DNA of 43,096 bases, taken from contig CAUJEL010000115.1 in NCBI GenBank assembly GCA_963169875.1, positions 1-43,096 on the forward strand. The letters run 5' to 3'. Every line of letters starts with the position of its first letter. Positions within the stretch are counted from its first letter, which is position 1. This DNA comes from Candidatus Zhuqueibacterota bacterium. Its GTDB lineage: Bacteria; Zhuqueibacterota; Zhuqueibacteria; Residuimicrobiales; Residuimicrobiaceae. This document shows positions 40,654 to 43,096 of this stretch, one piece after another. The position numbers and the translations under genes are program-made. A model generated the notes under the pieces. That model did no database searches and was not told the origin of the DNA. It saw only the letters and a list, made by a program, of their open reading frames with translations.

Positions 40654-41538
40654 ATGTACCCAGAAACCCAAATAATGGCCAAAAAGAAAAAGAAAAAACC
40701 CTCCGAAACGAGGACCAAGGAGTCCATCGAAAAATATCTCGAAGAGATAGGTGGATTCTCGCCGCTTCCCCCGGAAGAGGAAATTGCCCTGGCACGCCGG
40801 ATTCGTAAGAGCGACGAAGAAGCTTTAGACAAGCTCGTAAAAGCCAATTTGCGCTTTGTGATCAGCGTCGCCAAAGAATACCAGGGTCAGGGCTTGCCTC
40901 TGCAGGATTTGATCAGTGAAGGCAACCTGGGTTTGATCAAAGCCGCACAGCGGTTTGATGAAACCCGTGGCTTCAAGTTCATCTCCTATGCTGTGTGGTG
41001 GATCCGGCAGTCAATTTTACAGGCACTGGCGGAACAATCCCGTGTTGTCCGTCTGCCGCTTAACCGGGTTGGCGCCATCAATAAAGTTGGCCGCGCTCTC
41101 GAAGCGCTCGAGAAAGAGTATGGCCGCGAACCCAGCATGGAGGAAATTGCCGACCGCATGGAAATGACTTCCTTTGAGGTCGCCGATGTTCTCAAAACGT
41201 CAGCTCGTCACCTCTCTCTGGATGAACCCTTTAAAGAGGATGAAGGCAACAGCCTGCTGGATGTCCTGGAAAGCGATCGTTATGAGCCCCCAGACGGCAC
41301 ACTGATGCGTTCATCGTTACGGGAAGAAATAGAGAAGGTTCTCTCCACGCTCAAACCGCGCGAAGCGGAAATAGTGAAACTCTATTTTGGCCTGGATGGA
41401 GACCGTCCTCTGACCCTGGAAGAGATCGGCGAGTACTTTGCCCTGACGCGCGAACGCGTCCGGCAGATCAAGGAAAAAGCGCTGCGCCGGCTGCGGCACC
41501 GCTCGCGGCTCGAACCGCTGCGCAAGTATCTTGGATAA
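40654..41538 (+). CDS. rpoD: Primary-type sigma-70 factor (RpoD/SigA), short form
   Basis: A 294-aa sigma factor (287 aa if the ATG at 40675 is used). It has region 1.2 ([11 protein letters not shown]), region 2 with the core-binding and -10-melting helices ([32 protein letters not shown]), region 3 ([15 protein letters not shown]) and region 4 with the -35-reading helix-turn-helix ([20 protein letters not shown]). Region 1.1 and the long non-conserved insert of proteobacterial RpoD are missing, as in Bacteroidetes-type primary sigma factors. The N-terminus is a lysine-rich tail ([11 protein letters not shown]). Neither start codon has a Shine-Dalgarno sequence, unlike most genes here. An RpoS-like secondary group 2 factor cannot be fully excluded, but region 2 and 4 residues are of primary type. 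A consensus promoter lies upstream and a strong terminator follows 2 bases after the stop. Confidence 0.9.
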   Translation: MYPETQIMAKKKKKKPSETRTKESIEKYLEEIGGFSPLPPEEEIALARRIRKSDEEALDKLVKANLRFVISVAKEYQGQGLPLQDLISEGNLGLIKAAQRFDETRGFKFISYAVWWIRQSILQALAEQSRVVRLPLNRVGAINKVGRALEALEKEYGREPSMEEIADRMEMTSFEVADVLKTSARHLSLDEPFKEDEGNSLLDVLESDRYEPPDGTLMRSSLREEIEKVLSTLKPREAEIVKLYFGLDGDRPLTLEEIGEYFALTRERVRQIKEKALRRLRHRSRLEPLRKYLG

Positions 41539-41539
41539 T

Positions 41540-41571
41540 AAAAAAGCCCTGTCTTTCGACAGGGCTTTTTT
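41540..41571. terminator. Bidirectional rho-independent terminator between rpoD and pyrE
   Basis: AAAAAAGCCCTGTC (41540-41553), loop TTTC, then GACAGGGCTTTTTT (41558-41571). The nine GC-rich pairs with A-tract on one side and T-tract on the other work in both directions. It sits between the convergent rpoD stop (41538) and pyrE stop (41575). Confidence 0.95.
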
Positions 41572-41574
41572 ATT

Positions 41575-42147
41575 TTAAACCTTGCGGCTTCCGGGCTTGA
41601 CCACCGGAATCCCCTGGTTGCATAATGGGCAGGCTTCCGGTTGGTACGTCACCACCTCCATCTTCAACGCCGCAAAAAATGGCACCTCGAACTGCGCCCG
41701 GCCGGAGCTGCGATCGACGATAAAAGCCGCACCCCTGACGTCAGCGCCCGCGGCCTGGGCCAGGGCGATCACCTCTTTCACCGATCCGCCGGTGGTGACC
41801 ACATCCTCCACAGCCAGGCATTTTTCACCGGGCTGAATTTCAAAGCCGCGGCGCAGGGTCATCACCTCGTTCTCGCGCTCCGCAAAGATCGCCCGGCAGC
41901 CCAACAGCCGCGCCACCTCCTGCCCCACCACAATACCGCCAATGGCCGGCGATATCACCACATCGATTTTTTCACCGCGGAAGCGCTCGGCAATATCCTT
42001 GCAGAACGTCTCGGCGTGACGGGGATACTGCAACACCTTGGCGCACTGGAAATAATTGGGACTGTGCAATCCCGAGGTCAAGCGGAAATGGCCCTCCAGG
42101 AGCGCGCCGCTCTCGCGAAAAAGGGTCAACGCCTGTTCGTTGGTCAT
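41575..42147 (-). CDS. pyrE: Orotate phosphoribosyltransferase
   Basis: A 190-aa cytosolic enzyme that joins orotate and PRPP to give orotidine 5'-monophosphate in pyrimidine synthesis. It carries the PRPP-binding motif CLAVEDVVTTGGSV (about 110-123), the family's LTSGLHSPNYFQC (about 23-35) and the flexible-loop segment AIFAERENEVMTLRRGF. A C-terminal CPLC motif (about 175) is common in the Thermus/Bacteroidetes-type PyrE. The ATG at 42147 has AGAGGTG five bases upstream. It lies 81 bases downstream of pyrF, so the two consecutive last steps of UMP synthesis are co-transcribed in reverse of the reaction order. Confidence 0.95.
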   Translation of the reverse strand: MTNEQALTLFRESGALLEGHFRLTSGLHSPNYFQCAKVLQYPRHAETFCKDIAERFRGEKIDVVISPAIGGIVVGQEVARLLGCRAIFAERENEVMTLRRGFEIQPGEKCLAVEDVVTTGGSVKEVIALAQAAGADVRGAAFIVDRSSGRAQFEVPFFAALKMEVVTYQPEACPLCNQGIPVVKPGSRKV

Positions 42148-42228
42148 GGTTTCACCTCTTTATGCTTTGTTTATATTTTGTCATCCTTGCAAGGACCTTT
42201 TACCCTGCGCGGGACAATCCGCCATCAG

Positions 42229-43041
42229 TCATTTTACATTCGCCTTTTGCAGCGCCTGCTGCGTCTCCTGCGCCGCCCGGCCGGCCGCCGCGGCAAACTC
42301 CTCACCGTCGCTCGCAAATAAAATCGCCCGGCTCGAATTATAAATAGCCCGTAAACCATTTTCATCCGTCCCCAGCCGCACCGAACGTTCCAGATCGCCC
42401 CCCTGCGCGCCGATGCCGGGGATCAGGAATGGCAGCTCCGGCGTCAATTTCCTCAAAGCCCCCAGCTCCTGCGGATGCGTCGCACCCGCCACCAGGCCGC
42501 AGTTGCCGCGGACGTTCCACTTTTGCACCTGCCGCGCAATGCGCTCATATAATTTTTCTTTCCCGTCGCTGAAATGCTGGAAATCAGCCGAACCGGCATT
42601 GGAAGTCAGACAGAGAAAGAACACGCCCTTTTCCTCCTGTTCCAGAAAAGGCTGCACCGAATCGGTTCCCATCAATGGATTGACTGTGACCGCATCCGCA
42701 CCCAGTTGCTCGAACACCGCGCGTGCGTACATTTTCGACGTATTGCCGATATCGCCGCGCTTGGCATCCGCTATCCTGATCACATCGGCCGGCAGATAGC
42801 GGAACGTGCGCTCCAGCGCCCGCCACCCCTCCAGCCCGTACGCCTCATAAAAAGCCGTGTTGACCTTGTAAGCGGCTGCATACGGCGCAGTCGCATCGAT
42901 GATCGCCTTATTAAAAGCGAACAGAGGATCCGGCTGGCTACGCAGAGCCACCGGCATCTTCTCCATAACCGTATCCAGGCCGACGCAAAGTAAACTCTTT
43001 TTGTTGCGAATAACTTCATCCAATCGCAGGACAAACTGCAT
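42229..43041 (-). CDS. pyrF: Orotidine 5'-phosphate decarboxylase, type 2
   Basis: A 270-aa cytosolic enzyme that decarboxylates OMP to UMP, the last step of pyrimidine synthesis. It is of the longer type 2 (about 270 aa): LLCVGLDTVMEKMP near the start, the catalytic segment IADAKRGDIGNTS (about 89-101), VNPLMGTDSVQPFL, LVAGATHP and the phosphate-binding FLIPGIGAQGGD. Type 2 enzymes are found in mycobacteria, Myxococcus and many members of the FCB group. The ATG at 43041 has AAGGAG eight bases upstream. It is first of a pyrF-pyrE pair; the window ends 55 bases upstream, so the promoter is probably near or beyond the edge. Confidence 0.95.
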   Translation of the reverse strand: MQFVLRLDEVIRNKKSLLCVGLDTVMEKMPVALRSQPDPLFAFNKAIIDATAPYAAAYKVNTAFYEAYGLEGWRALERTFRYLPADVIRIADAKRGDIGNTSKMYARAVFEQLGADAVTVNPLMGTDSVQPFLEQEEKGVFFLCLTSNAGSADFQHFSDGKEKLYERIARQVQKWNVRGNCGLVAGATHPQELGALRKLTPELPFLIPGIGAQGGDLERSVRLGTDENGLRAIYNSSRAILFASDGEEFAAAAGRAAQETQQALQKANVK

Positions 43042-43096
43042 ATCACGTACTCCTTAACCTTGCGAAGGTTATGAAAGGTTATGAATAATCCTGATT

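Overview
The window looks like chromosomal DNA from a Gram-negative bacterium of the Fibrobacteres-Chlorobi-Bacteroidetes neighbourhood, most like the Calditrichota / candidate division KSB1 / Ignavibacteria type. The evidence is: many secreted proteins end in a type IX secretion (T9SS) sorting domain with an 'NYPNPFNP'-type motif; there is a PorV/PorQ-family protein; there are SusC-like TonB-dependent receptors with an N-terminal carboxypeptidase-regulatory-like domain; and the primary-type sigma factor is short (about 290 aa). The assignment is inference from family content, not from a marker gene.

Layout. (1) Positions 1-4198, minus strand: a housekeeping-like run in transcription order of an AlkZ-related winged-helix protein, a family 9 glycosyltransferase that seems to start at a CTG codon, a YacP-like NYN ribonuclease, a sensor histidine kinase and the first 33 codons of its response regulator. 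(2) 4199-4967: non-coding DNA with a plus-strand remnant of a T9SS sorting domain. (3) 4968-12403, minus strand: three secreted T9SS-tagged enzymes (an esterase and two GHL10-type glycosidase-like proteins). (4) 12728-33594, minus strand: about 21 kb of outer-membrane uptake genes. Three times over, a SusC-like TonB-dependent receptor is followed directly by a secreted fibronectin-III protein of about 700 aa in the place where SusD would be expected. The third (promoter-proximal) module continues into a PorV-like protein, a TIG/beta-propeller lipoprotein and a propeller/starch-binding-like T9SS protein, and ends at a clear terminator. (5) 33835-35163, minus: PIN-PhoH ATPase. (6) 35888-41538, plus: an endonuclease-Q-like PHP nuclease fused to a UvrD helicase with a C-terminal clamp-binding-like motif, a threonine aldolase and the RpoD-type sigma factor, closed by a bidirectional terminator. 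(7) 41575-43041, minus: pyrF and pyrE.

How the genes may work together. The secreted hydrolases, receptors, partner proteins, PorV homologue and propeller proteins form a surface polymer-capture and uptake system in which most exported parts carry T9SS-like C-terminal domains rather than lipobox anchors. The two most notable observations are the repeated receptor/partner module without a SusD, and the EndoQ-UvrD fusion. No rRNA, tRNA, CRISPR array or transposase was recognised.
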